In this document: piece after piece, positions 45,438 through 53,571 of the stretch
Layout: each line of letters begins with the position of its first letter
How positions within the stretch are numbered: position 1 is the stretch's first letter
Origin: Streptomyces griseorubiginosus
GTDB taxonomy: Bacteria; Actinomycetota; Actinomycetes; Streptomycetales; Streptomycetaceae
Direction of reading: 5' to 3'
NCBI RefSeq assembly: GCF_001514195.1
Contig: NZ_KQ948738.1
Coordinates: 521,207 to 585,206 of the forward strand
DNA length: 64,000 nt
Notes under the pieces: model-generated
What the model was told of the DNA's origin: nothing
The model's database searches: none
The model's input: the letters and a program-made list of their open reading frames with translations, nothing else
Program-made: the position numbers and the translations under genes

Positions 45438-46528
45438 CCGACGTGATCGCCCTCGGCGAGGTGATGCTCCGCTTCGATCCCGGTGAGGGCCGCATCCGTA
45501 CCTCCCGCACCTTCCAGGTGTGGGAGGGCGGTGGCGAGTACAACGTCGTGCGCGGACTGCGCCGCTGCTTCGGCCTGCGCACCGCCGTCGTCACCGCCTT
45601 GGCCGACAACGCGGTCGGACGCCTCGTCGAGGACCTGATGCTCCAGGGCGGGGTCGACACGTCACTGATCCGCTGGGTGCCCGCCGACGGCATCGGCCGC
45701 ACCGCCCGCAACGGCCTGAACTTCGTCGAGCGCGGCTTCGGCATCCGGGGCGCGCTCGGCGTCAGCGACCGCGCGGGCACAGCCGTCTCGCAGCTGCGCA
45801 AGGGAGACGTGGACTGGGACGCCGTGTTCTCGGCCGGGGTGCGCTGGTTCCACACCGGCGGCATCTTCGCCGGCCTGTCCGACACCACCGTGGACGTCGC
45901 CGACGAGGCCATGACGGCCGCTCGGCGGCACGGTGTGACGGTGTCCTACGACCCCAACTACCGCCCCAGTCTCTGGGACGGGCGGGGCGGCGCGGAGCGG
46001 GCACGCGAGGTCGACCTGCGGCTCGCCCGGCACGCCGACGTCGTCGTGGGCGCCCTGGGCCTGGCGGGACCGTGGCCGGGGGCACTGCGGGTCCTGGCGG
46101 ACGAGGTGCAGGACGCGCTCGTCGCCGTGGCCGAACTCCTGCCGCAGGCGGAGGTGCTCGCGACGACCCTGCGGGACGTGCCCTCGGCCGGGGTCAACGA
46201 CTGGTCCTCGGCCGCCTGGTCGGCCCGGACCGGGTTCGTCCGCGGCCCGCGGATGCCCGGCCTGCACGTCCTGGACCGCATCGGCTCGGGTGACGCGTTC
46301 GCGGCCGGACTGATCTACGGCCTGTTGACGGGCGACGGCGACGAGGGCGGCTCGTCGGCCGGCGTCAGGCCCACGGGCCCTCTGGATGCCGCCCGCCTGC
46401 ACCGCGCTCTGGGCTACGGCACCGTCCACGGCGCACTGGCCATGACCACGCCCGGTGACGTCTCCATGGCCTCACTCGCGGAGGTCGAGGCGCTCATGGC
46501 GGGTGGCTCGGCCGCCGTCAGACGATGA
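45434..46528 (+). CDS. PfkB-family sugar kinase (2-keto-3-deoxygluconate kinase-like)
   Basis: A 364-residue ribokinase-fold kinase. The GTG start overlaps the aldolase stop. The N-terminus VTDVIALGEVMLRFDPGEGR and the substrate region FQVWEGGGEYNVVRGLRRCF are KdgK-like. The ATP/anion-hole motif is LDRIGSGDAFAAGLIYGLLT with the catalytic Asp. Pairing with a KDPG aldolase is the usual Entner-Doudoroff-like module for 2-keto-3-deoxy acids. L-fucose derivatives lack a 6-OH, so phosphorylation as in KdgK is impossible for the main substrate. The kinase may serve L-galactose, D-arabinose or another sugar handled by the same dehydratase (inference). Confidence 0.9.
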   Translation: MTDVIALGEVMLRFDPGEGRIRTSRTFQVWEGGGEYNVVRGLRRCFGLRTAVVTALADNAVGRLVEDLMLQGGVDTSLIRWVPADGIGRTARNGLNFVERGFGIRGALGVSDRAGTAVSQLRKGDVDWDAVFSAGVRWFHTGGIFAGLSDTTVDVADEAMTAARRHGVTVSYDPNYRPSLWDGRGGAERAREVDLRLARHADVVVGALGLAGPWPGALRVLADEVQDALVAVAELLPQAEVLATTLRDVPSAGVNDWSSAAWSARTGFVRGPRMPGLHVLDRIGSGDAFAAGLIYGLLTGDGDEGGSSAGVRPTGPLDAARLHRALGYGTVHGALAMTTPGDVSMASLAEVEALMAGGSAAVRR

Positions 46529-46569
46529 CCGGCCCTCGGCCACCGCACCACACCGCAACGGGAGCACAG

Positions 46570-47598
46570 ATGACGCATCGGACCATGAGGCAGCGGAAGA
46601 TCACGAACACCCCCGTCGGGCTGACGGAACTCGGCTTCGGGGCCTCCGTGATCGGCAATCTCTACCGAGTCACCCCCGCGGACGACGCCCGGTCCGCGGT
46701 CGAGGCGGCCTGGGACGCCGGTATCCGCTACTTCGACACTGCGCCGCACTACGGGCTCGGCCTCTCCGAGCGCCGCCTGGGAGCGGCCCTGCGGGGGCGT
46801 CCACGCCACGAGTACGTCGTCTCCTCCAAGGTCGGCCGTCTGCTCGTCCCCAACGAGCGGCCCCGCGGCGTCGACAGCGAAGGCTTCATGGTGCCGGACG
46901 ACGTGCGCAGGCAGTGGGACTTCAGCCGCGACGGCGTGCTTCGCTCCCTTGAGGAGACACTGGAGCGCACCGGCCTGGACCGCATCGACGTCGTCTACCT
47001 GCACGACCCCGACGACCACTGGCTGCAGGCCGCCGACGAGGCCATGCCCGCGCTCGCCGAACTCCGCGACCAGGGCGTGATCGGGGCGATCGGCGCCGGC
47101 ATGAACCAGTCCGCCATGCTCGCCCGCTTCCTGCGCGAGACCGCCGCCGACGTGGTCATGCTGGCCGGCCGCTACACCCTCCTCGACCAGTCCGCCCTCG
47201 ACGACGTCCTGCCCGCCGCGCAGGAACTCGGCAAGAGCGTCGTCGCCGTCGGCGTGTTCAACTCCGGCCTCCTCTCCCAGGACCGGCCCGCCGAGGGCAT
47301 GAAGTACGACTACCAGGACGCCCCGCCCGAGTTGGTCGAGCGTGCCCTGGCCATCGCCGACGTCTGTGCCGCGCACGGCACGACCCTGCCGGCCGCGGCG
47401 ATCGCCTTCCCCCTCACGCACCCGTCCGTCGTCAACGTCACGCTCGGGATGCGGAACCCGGAACAGGTCGCACGGAACGCGGAACTGCACCGCCTGCCCG
47501 TCCCCGACGGCCTCTGGGACGATCTCCGGGCCCAGGGACTGGTCCGCTCGGACGCGCCCGCGGTGAGCGTCCCGGAAGGGAGCCCTCGGTGTCGTTGA
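46570..47598 (+). CDS. Aldo/keto reductase, probable L-fucose (D-threo-aldose) 1-dehydrogenase
   Basis: A 342-residue AKR. An ATG at 46525 overlaps the kinase stop, but the ATG at 46570 has GGGAG at 6 nt and a better N-terminus (MTHRTMRQRKITNTPVGLTE), so it is chosen. Catalytic tetrad: Asp and Tyr in IRYFDTAPHYGLGLSERRLG, Lys in VVSSKVGRLL and His in DVVYLHDPDDHW. The pattern LGFGASVIGNLY plus YFDTAPHYGLG is typical of D-threo-aldose 1-dehydrogenase (EC 1.1.1.122), which oxidises L-fucose to L-fuconolactone. It supplies the first pathway step. Its end overlaps the regulator gene by 10 nt. Confidence 0.88.
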   Translation: MTHRTMRQRKITNTPVGLTELGFGASVIGNLYRVTPADDARSAVEAAWDAGIRYFDTAPHYGLGLSERRLGAALRGRPRHEYVVSSKVGRLLVPNERPRGVDSEGFMVPDDVRRQWDFSRDGVLRSLEETLERTGLDRIDVVYLHDPDDHWLQAADEAMPALAELRDQGVIGAIGAGMNQSAMLARFLRETAADVVMLAGRYTLLDQSALDDVLPAAQELGKSVVAVGVFNSGLLSQDRPAEGMKYDYQDAPPELVERALAIADVCAAHGTTLPAAAIAFPLTHPSVVNVTLGMRNPEQVARNAELHRLPVPDGLWDDLRAQGLVRSDAPAVSVPEGSPRCR

Positions 47599-48296
47599 CG
47601 GACAAGGCCATAGACCAGCTGCGTGAGTTGATCCGCACCGGTGCGCTGCCGCCGAACTCGAAGCTGCCACCGGAGCAGGACCTGGCCGCGCAGCTGGGAC
47701 TGTCGCGCAACCTGGCCCGGGAGGCGGTCAAGGCACTGGCCGTCGCCAGGGTCCTGGAGGTCCGGCGCGGCGACGGGACGTATGTCACCAGCCTGCAGCC
47801 GAGTCTGCTGCTGGAGGGCCTGGGAGGAGCGGTGGAACTCCTGCAGGGCGACTCGACCGCCCTGCAGGACCTCATGGAGGTGCGGCGACTGCTCGAACCG
47901 GCCGCGACCGCCCTCGCCGCCACCCGCATCTCCGACGGACAACTGGCCGAGATCAAGGGGCACCTCGACGCGATGCGCGAGGCACGCGACGACATCGAAC
48001 GGCTCACCGCCCATGATGCCGCCTTCCACCGGGAGGTGATCTCGGCCACCGGCAACGAAACCCTGCTCACCCTGCTGGAAGGCATCTCCGGCCGCACCCT
48101 GCGCGCCCGCATCTGGCGTGGCCTGGTCGACACCCAGGCATCGGGGCGCACCCTCGCCGAACACGAGGCGATCTTCAACGCCCTGTCCATCCGCGACCCC
48201 GCCCTGAGCCAGGCCGCCGCGCTGCTGCACGTGAGCACCACCGAACAGTCGCTCAGGGAGCATCTGCGCTCCGGCGAGGCTCCTCCCCTCAGATAG
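47589..48296 (+). CDS. GntR-family regulator (FadR subfamily), likely controller of the fucose operon
   Basis: A 235-residue regulator. The winged HTH covers residues about 1-65 (TDKAIDQLRELIRTGALPPN, LPPEQDLAAQLGLSRNLARE, VLEVRRGDGTYV). An all-helical FCD ligand domain follows, with the metal/ligand residues expected in MEVRRLLEPAATALA, TAHDAAFHREVISATGN and TLAEHEAIFNAL. FCD domains bind small organic acids, so fuconate or its keto-deoxy form is a reasonable inducer (inference). It starts at a GTG within the AKR 3' end, the last gene of the operon. The CATNGGATG sites at 36.4 and 51.0 kb are proposed targets. Confidence 0.92.
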   Translation: MSLTDKAIDQLRELIRTGALPPNSKLPPEQDLAAQLGLSRNLAREAVKALAVARVLEVRRGDGTYVTSLQPSLLLEGLGGAVELLQGDSTALQDLMEVRRLLEPAATALAATRISDGQLAEIKGHLDAMREARDDIERLTAHDAAFHREVISATGNETLLTLLEGISGRTLRARIWRGLVDTQASGRTLAEHEAIFNALSIRDPALSQAAALLHVSTTEQSLREHLRSGEAPPLR

Positions 48297-48400
48297 ACGC
48301 CGATGACGCGCGGGCCGGCACTTCCACCATGTGTTCCTGGTTGCTGCCGGTGGTGGGCGGCCAGTTGAAGAGGACCTTCTCCAGCGTCGGCGCAGGAGCG
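48289..48400 (-). pseudogene. Short 3' remnant of an unidentified gene
   Basis: On the minus strand the sequence translates without interruption as HAPAPTLEKVLFNWPPTTGS, NQEHMVEVPARASSASI, then TGA overlapping the end of the GntR gene. Upstream (above 48400) the composition becomes random and Pro/Arg-rich. No start codon or family is identifiable. It looks like the C-terminal tail of a deleted gene. Confidence 0.25.
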
Positions 48401-48469
48401 TGACCTGGGGCGGAGAGGGAGGGGACGGAGCGGGGACGCGGTGGGCGCTGGAAGCGACGCAGGTGGTGT

Positions 48470-48513
48470 GGGCCGTGGTGCCGGGGCGCCCGCGGGGCCC
48501 GGCACCACGGCCC
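48470..48513. terminator. Bidirectional terminator between the fucose operon and fucosidase 2
   Basis: A perfect 16-bp stem, GGGCCGTGGTGCCGGG / CCCGGCACCACGGCCC, with a 12-nt GC-rich loop lies between convergent genes ending at 48296 and 48520. Confidence 0.9.
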
Positions 48514-48519
48514 GTGCGT

Positions 48520-50868
48520 TCAGAGGGCGACGAGCTGCCAGTCCTGGTTGGAGCCGTCGGTGGTGGGCCACTGGATCACGTAGGCGCTGTCGGCGGTCGA
48601 GGCGTCCTTGACGTCGGCGCACCAGCCGGTGTGGACGTTGACGAGGCGGTAGTAGCCGCTGGTCTTGGAGGGGACCAGGTTCCACCACTGGTTGTCGCCG
48701 CCGTCGTCGGTCGACTGGTCGAGGATCGCGCCCTGGGTGGAGCCGTCGGGGCTTTCGAGTGCCTTGCCGCTCTTGACGCTGACCAGCCGGTAGGAACCGT
48801 CTGCGTTCGGCAGCAGCTTCCACTGCTGGTTGGTGCTGCCGGCGCCGCCCCAGGGGTACTGGATGATGTTGGCGCCGTCGAGGGTCGAGGCGTCCTTGAC
48901 GTCCAGCACCTTGCCGCTCTTGCGGTTGACCAGCTTGAAGGTGCCCAGGTCCGCGCCGAAGGGCCGGTCGTAGACCTCCAGGTTGCGGATGGAGGCCCAC
49001 ACGCCGGTCGGCAGCCCGGTGACGGTGACGCGCACATAGCGCGCCTGCGCCCGGAACTGGGCGACCTGCACCTGGCTGGTGCTCGCCGTCGCGGTGAGGT
49101 CGGCGAGCACGGTCCAGGTCGTGTTGTCGGTCGAACCCTCGATCCTGTACTGGTAGTTGGTCTTGTCGAGCTCCCAGGCGATGCGGGTGCCGGTGAGGGA
49201 GCGGGTGGAGCCGAGGTCGACCTTCAGCCAGTGGCCGGTGTTGCCGTTGTTCGCGCACCAGCGGGTGGCGGTGGACCCGTCGACGGCCTTGCCCGCGGTG
49301 TTGCCCTTGGAGGTCTCCTCGCTGTCGGCGGTGGCGGTCTTGCCGGGGGCGATGTCCGCGGGCTGCACGGACCGGTCCAGGGTGACGCCGACGACGCTGT
49401 CCTGCGGATGGGTCGTGCGGTCGATGCCGCTGACGGCGACCCGGCCGTCGCTTCCGACCGTGTAGGACAGGGTGGTGCCGAAGCGCACGTCGAAGACGCG
49501 GGTGACCTGGGCGTCCCCGATCGACGGGGTGGTGAAGGAGGTGCCGGTGTAGCCGGGCAGCAGGTGGACGTAGAAGGTGTTGTCCTTGTACGTGAAGCCG
49601 TACTGGCCGTCGGCCGGGTTCCACGGCCCGCCACGGGTGCCGTAGACGGACTGACCGCAGGCGGTCATGAAGCTGCCGATCTGGCGCAGCAGGCTCGCCT
49701 GGCCCGAGGAGACGGTGCCGTGCCGGTCCGGGCCGACGTTGACCATCGCGGTCATGTTCCGCACCCAGCAGTTGACCAGGATGTTCATCGCGGTGCCGTA
49801 ACTCATGACCTTGTTGTCGGAGTTGTAGCCCCAGGAACTGCCGACCGTGAAGACCTTCTCGACGAGGTTGCCGGTGCGGATCGCCCCGGTGGGAACCCCC
49901 GGGCCCTCGTCGTTGATGTAGTCGCCCGTCCAGCCGGACCGCAGGTTGGCGACGATGTCGGGCTGGTGCTTGCGCACCATGCCCATCAGACCCAGCGGCT
50001 TGCCACTGGCGTCGTTCTCGCCGTAGGCGGCGTCCACCGGCCACTGGTTGGTGGTGTCCCGGTACTGGCCGGGCTCCCAGAAGAACGCCGCGTCGGCGTC
50101 GCTGCCCTTCTCCGCCAGCCAGCCGCCGTCCCACCACAGGTCGTCGATGACGCCGTACTGGGTGACCAGCTCCTTGACCGACTCGTACACCTCGTTCTTC
50201 ATGATCCGCGCGTTCTCCTTGTGCGCCGGATCGGTGGTGTAACCCCAGGGATTCGTCGCGCAGTTGGTGCCGGTGACGTCGTAGTAGCCGGGGTAGCGCC
50301 AGTTGATCGGCGAGTAGTACAGACCCACCTTCAGTCCGGCCGCTCGTACGGCGGCCACGTAGTCCTTGACGAAGTCCCGGCTGAGCGGGGCCTGTCCGCT
50401 GTTCCAGCTGTTGGGGTGGTTCAGCGGCCACAGCGCGAACCCGTCGTGGTGACGCGTCGTCAGCGTCACGTACTTCGCCCCGAAGTCCTTGGCCAACTGC
50501 GCCCACGCCGTGGGGTCGTAGGCGTCCGCGGTGAACTGCTCGCTCGTGGCGTCGGTGACGTACTTCTGGTAGTCGGACGGCGTGACGGGGGCGTTGTGCA
50601 TCCACCACTCGCCCTTGGCCGGGCCCGAGTAGACACCCCAGTGGATGAACATGCCGAGCTTGGCGTCCTGCAGCCACTGGATCTTGGCGTCGGGCTGCTG
50701 CTCCAGCCCCAGGTCGGTCTTGGGGATGCGCAGAGGCGGCAGGGGCAGGGGATCGGTGGCCGTTGCGGCGTAGGCGGGTGTGGTCATCGCGAGGGAGCCG
50801 ACCGAGGCGGCCACCGTCATGGCCGCCATGCCGGCGAGCACCGATCTGCGTGAGATGGATTCCGGCAA
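48520..50868 (-). CDS. Tat-exported GH29 alpha-L-fucosidase 2 with discoidin and ricin-type domains
   Basis: A 782-residue exoenzyme. The TTG at 50868 is preferred because AGGAGG precedes it by 7 nt; it yields the Tat signal ESISRRSVLAGMAAMTVAAS. The catalytic domain (about residues 55-400) has AKLGMFIHWGVYSGPAKGEW, YVTLTTRHHDGFALWPLNHP, LKVGLYYSPINWRYPGYYDV and IDDLWWDGGWLAEKG with the nucleophile Asp. A beta-sandwich stretch follows, then an F5/8-type C domain (about 505-640, ARYVRVTVTGLPTGVWASIR) and a C-terminal RICIN/CBM13-like trefoil (NQQWKLLPN, NQWWNLVPS, NQDWQLVAL). It differs clearly from fucosidase 1, suggesting different linkage preferences. It faces inward to a terminator and is transcribed from the region with two candidate operators. 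Confidence 0.94.
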   Translation of the reverse strand: MPESISRRSVLAGMAAMTVAASVGSLAMTTPAYAATATDPLPLPPLRIPKTDLGLEQQPDAKIQWLQDAKLGMFIHWGVYSGPAKGEWWMHNAPVTPSDYQKYVTDATSEQFTADAYDPTAWAQLAKDFGAKYVTLTTRHHDGFALWPLNHPNSWNSGQAPLSRDFVKDYVAAVRAAGLKVGLYYSPINWRYPGYYDVTGTNCATNPWGYTTDPAHKENARIMKNEVYESVKELVTQYGVIDDLWWDGGWLAEKGSDADAAFFWEPGQYRDTTNQWPVDAAYGENDASGKPLGLMGMVRKHQPDIVANLRSGWTGDYINDEGPGVPTGAIRTGNLVEKVFTVGSSWGYNSDNKVMSYGTAMNILVNCWVRNMTAMVNVGPDRHGTVSSGQASLLRQIGSFMTACGQSVYGTRGGPWNPADGQYGFTYKDNTFYVHLLPGYTGTSFTTPSIGDAQVTRVFDVRFGTTLSYTVGSDGRVAVSGIDRTTHPQDSVVGVTLDRSVQPADIAPGKTATADSEETSKGNTAGKAVDGSTATRWCANNGNTGHWLKVDLGSTRSLTGTRIAWELDKTNYQYRIEGSTDNTTWTVLADLTATASTSQVQVAQFRAQARYVRVTVTGLPTGVWASIRNLEVYDRPFGADLGTFKLVNRKSGKVLDVKDASTLDGANIIQYPWGGAGSTNQQWKLLPNADGSYRLVSVKSGKALESPDGSTQGAILDQSTDDGGDNQWWNLVPSKTSGYYRLVNVHTGWCADVKDASTADSAYVIQWPTTDGSNQDWQLVAL

Positions 50869-51000
50869 CGTGGTTCCTCCTGTTTGATCGTCATGGAGAC
50901 GCCCGGGGTGGCGGCCTTGGGTCAGGCGGCGGCACGGCTCGGCCGGGGCCCCCGCGGGGGCGATGAGAGTCCCCCTCTCCCTCCGACTCCACCCGAAGAC

Positions 51001-51013
51001 ATTGGATGGATTA
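51001..51013 (+). promoter_or_regulatory. Candidate GntR operator 3
   Basis: ATTGGATGGATTA, preceded by GAC, carries the core CATTGGATG. It lies about 135 nt upstream of the fucosidase 2 start. Confidence 0.4.
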
Positions 51014-51108
51014 AGGAATACGCACGGCGCTTCTGTCCAGAGTGATGACACAAGTTTCCGTGTGGAGCCTGAGAAGACGCCGATGACGCCTTGCTGATCA
51101 AGCAATAC

Positions 51109-51121
51109 ATAGGATGTCTAC
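51109..51121 (+). promoter_or_regulatory. Candidate GntR operator 4
   Basis: TACATAGGATGTCTAC is the best-formed copy, a dyad ACAT-AGG-ATGT. The core CATAGGATG is shared with the other sites. Confidence 0.45.
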
Positions 51122-51324
51122 AGGAGCGACTCAGGGGCGAGGGGGTCGACATCGGATTCGTTCGAAGCGTTGACGAGGCCCTTGCCGAGCCCTACGGTGC
51201 TCCAGCAGAAACGCACACCTTCCGACATTTATCCAAGTCCCCGGGTGGATGAGCCGCCACCCGGGAGGAGCCGAACCCGGCGCCGGCGCCTGCCTTCTCG
51301 CCGGCTTTCGAAGAGGGAACCGCC

Positions 51325-52761
51325 ATGCTCCGTCGTGTCTGCTTGCTGCTGTCCGCCGTACTCGTCTGCGTGTCCGGGCTGCTGGCCATCGGCGCGCCCG
51401 CGCAGGCCGCCTCCGTGACCGTGACCAACGCGACCCAGTTCACCGACACCACCGGAGCCGTGGTCCACGCCCACGGCGGCGGCGTCCTCAAGGTCGGCAC
51501 GTACTACTACTGGTTCGGCGAGAACCGCAATCCCGACAACTCCTTCAAGTACGTGTCGGTCTACCGCTCGACGGACCTGAAGACCTGGGAGTTCCGCAAC
51601 AACGTCCTCACGCAGAGCAGCGCGGCCGAGCTCGCCACCGCCAACATCGAGCGGCCCAAGGTCATCTACAACAGCACCACCGGCAAGTACGTCATGTGGA
51701 TGCACAAGGAGCTGGCCACCGACTACACCCAGGCCCGCGTCGCGGTCGCGGTGTCGGACACGGTCGACGGCACCTACACCTACCTGGGCAGCTTCCGGCC
51801 GCTCGGCATCACCTCGCGCGACATGACCCTGTACAAGGACACGGACGGTTCGGCCTATCTGGTCTCCTCCGCCAACGAGAACGCCGACCTCGACATCTTC
51901 AAGCTCACCGCCGACTACACCGGGGTCGCAAGCCTGGTCGCCAACCCGTGGCCCGGCACCTACCGCGAGGCTCCGGCACTGTTCAAGCGGGGCAGTGTCT
52001 ACTTCATGCTCACCTCGGGCAACAGTGGCTGGAAGCCCAACCAGCAGCGGTACGCCACGGCCACCAGCCTGGCCGGTCCCTGGACCGCGATGACCGACGT
52101 CGGCAACGACACGGCCTACGGCTCCCAGACGGCCTTCGTCCTGCCCGTCCAGGGCACCGCCGGCACCTCGTACCTGTACATGGGTGACCGCTGGGGCAAC
52201 TCCATCGGCGGCACGGTCGAGGACTCCCAGTACGTCTGGCTGCCGCTGACCTTCCCCACCAACACCACCATGGACCTGCCGTGGTACCCGCAGATCGCCG
52301 TCGACACGGCGGCCGGAACCGTCACTGGCGTGGGCGGCGGCCCGTACTACAACCTCGTCACCCGGCACAGCGGCAGGTGCGTCGACGTCTCGGACAACTC
52401 CGCCGCCGACAGCGCGGTCGTCCTGCAGTACGACTGCAACAGCGGCCTCAACCAGCAGTGGCGGCTCACCGACGCCGGCAGCGGCTATGTCCAGGTCGTC
52501 GCCGAGCACAGCGGCAAGTGCCTGGACGTGGCCAACGCCTCCACCGCGGACGGCGCCTACGTCAACCAGTACAAGTGCACCACCGGCACCAACCAGCAGT
52601 GGCTCCTGCAGGACCAGGGCAACGGCTACTACCACCTCGTCGCCCGGCACAGCGGCAAGTGCCTGGACGTGAAGGACGCCTCCACCGCCAACGGCGCCCG
52701 CCTCATCCAGTGGACCTGCGGCACCGGCACCAACCAGCAGTTCCAGCAGCGCACCGCCTGA
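51325..52761 (+). CDS. Secreted GH43-like beta-propeller glycosidase with ricin-type lectin domain
   Basis: A 478-residue exoenzyme. The Sec signal is LRRVCLLLSAVLVCVSGLLA, IGAPAQA. The catalytic five-blade propeller spans about 30-335 (VHAHGGGVLKVGTYYYWFGE, SVYRSTDLKTWEFRNNVL, ANIERPKVIYNSTTGKYVMW, DMTLYKDTDGSAYLVS, TYREAPALFKRGSVYFMLTS). This is closest by pattern to the GH43 exo-beta-1,3-galactanase group (moderate certainty). The C-terminal ~135 residues form a RICIN/CBM13 trefoil with three repeats (HSGRCVDVSDN, HSGKCLDVANA, HSGKCLDVKDA; NQQWRL, NQQWLL, NQQFQQ). With two fucosidases nearby it suggests attack on fucosylated arabinogalactan-type polymers (inference). Confidence 0.85.
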   Translation: MLRRVCLLLSAVLVCVSGLLAIGAPAQAASVTVTNATQFTDTTGAVVHAHGGGVLKVGTYYYWFGENRNPDNSFKYVSVYRSTDLKTWEFRNNVLTQSSAAELATANIERPKVIYNSTTGKYVMWMHKELATDYTQARVAVAVSDTVDGTYTYLGSFRPLGITSRDMTLYKDTDGSAYLVSSANENADLDIFKLTADYTGVASLVANPWPGTYREAPALFKRGSVYFMLTSGNSGWKPNQQRYATATSLAGPWTAMTDVGNDTAYGSQTAFVLPVQGTAGTSYLYMGDRWGNSIGGTVEDSQYVWLPLTFPTNTTMDLPWYPQIAVDTAAGTVTGVGGGPYYNLVTRHSGRCVDVSDNSAADSAVVLQYDCNSGLNQQWRLTDAGSGYVQVVAEHSGKCLDVANASTADGAYVNQYKCTTGTNQQWLLQDQGNGYYHLVARHSGKCLDVKDASTANGARLIQWTCGTGTNQQFQQRTA

Positions 52762-52773
52762 CGGCCGCGGCCG

Positions 52774-52801
52774 CGAACCCCTGCCGGACGGCAGGGGTTC
52801 G
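52774..52801. terminator. Terminator after the GH43-like gene
   Basis: A perfect 12-bp stem, CGAACCCCTGCC / GGCAGGGGTTCG, with GGAC loop starts 12 nt after the GH43 stop codon. It may also stop the convergent ATPase gene. Confidence 0.88.
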
Positions 52802-52899
52802 TCGCGTCCCGAGGAGCACCCTCTCTGGCGGATCACGCTCTGTGGCGGCGCACCCTCTGTGGCGGCTCAGCCGAGTCGACCGCCCGCACCGGTGCCGAC

Positions 52900-53358
52900 C
52901 TACGGCTCCTGCTGTCCCGCGGCGCTGACCGGCTGCGCCGGTACCGTCCACGGAAGTTCGATGGAGACGGTCTTGCCGCCCTCCCGCGTGGGCCTGACTC
53001 TCAGTTTGCCGCCGCACTCGGCGGCGAGCCAGCGCACGATCACCATCCCGCGCCCGTTGTCCTGCTGCACCGCGGCCGGAAGGCGCTTGGGGAAGCGGGG
53101 ATGGCTGTCGGTGACCCCGATGCGCAGATGTTCGTCACGGTCCAGCTCGATGTCCACCGTAAAGGTGGGCGACTGCCCGAAGGTGTGCTGTACGGCGTTG
53201 GTGGCGAGTTCGGAGACGATGAGGCGGACTGTCTCGGCGGTGTCGGTGGCCGAGGGCAGTCCCCACTCCGCGAGGGTGCTCAGGACGTAGGTGCGGGCCG
53301 CGGACACCGAGGCGGGTTCGCTCGGCAGAGTGACGGATGCTTCCAGGTGATCTGCCAT
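52900..53358 (-). CDS. ATP-binding (anti-sigma-type) regulatory kinase-like protein
   Basis: A 152-residue single-domain HATPase_c protein of the RsbW/SpoIIAB-like group. The N box is LIVSELATNAVQHTFGQSPT, the G1/G2 region VTDSHPRFPKRLPAAVQQDN, then GRGMVIVRWLAAECGGKLRV. In Streptomyces such stand-alone ATP-binding proteins very often pair with an HTH-DUF5753 regulator and a DUF397 protein, as here (family knowledge). The ATG at 53358 is chosen because upstream in-frame sequence runs through the divergent promoter. It is cytoplasmic and may bind a regulator rather than phosphorylate it. Confidence 0.88.
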   Translation of the reverse strand: MADHLEASVTLPSEPASVSAARTYVLSTLAEWGLPSATDTAETVRLIVSELATNAVQHTFGQSPTFTVDIELDRDEHLRIGVTDSHPRFPKRLPAAVQQDNGRGMVIVRWLAAECGGKLRVRPTREGGKTVSIELPWTVPAQPVSAAGQQEP

Positions 53359-53571
53359 GGCGACGTCGTCCCTTTCCCACGGGACCGGAGTCCGACACGG
53401 TGCGGATGGTTCGAGTACGGTCCCGGACTGGTGGTTCTTCGTCAGAGTGCCATTACCGGGGCGGTGACGGGTGCCGATCCACCAAGATATGCATATATCT
53501 GTCGCTCGAAGCGGTGAACTCTGCGACGCGAGACCGTATTTGGGCGGCTCGTAAGGAGTAAGGAGTAGCGC

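Larger units (their letters stand above)
50869..51324. promoter_or_regulatory. Divergent control region between fucosidase 2 and the GH43-like gene
   Basis: 456 nt without a gene separate the divergent starts. It contains two copies of the CATNGGATG motif (51001-51013 and 51109-51121) on an AT-richer background (GGATTAAGGAATACGC and AAGCAATACATAGG). Promoters for both directions are expected here. Nothing else is recognised. Confidence 0.6.

Noticed and set aside
47438-50677. Giant minus-strand open frame overlapping gntR and fucosidase 2 in another frame
   Set aside because: It is Arg/Gly/His-rich, lacks a start with a ribosome site, and competes with an intact GH29 gene in the correct frame.
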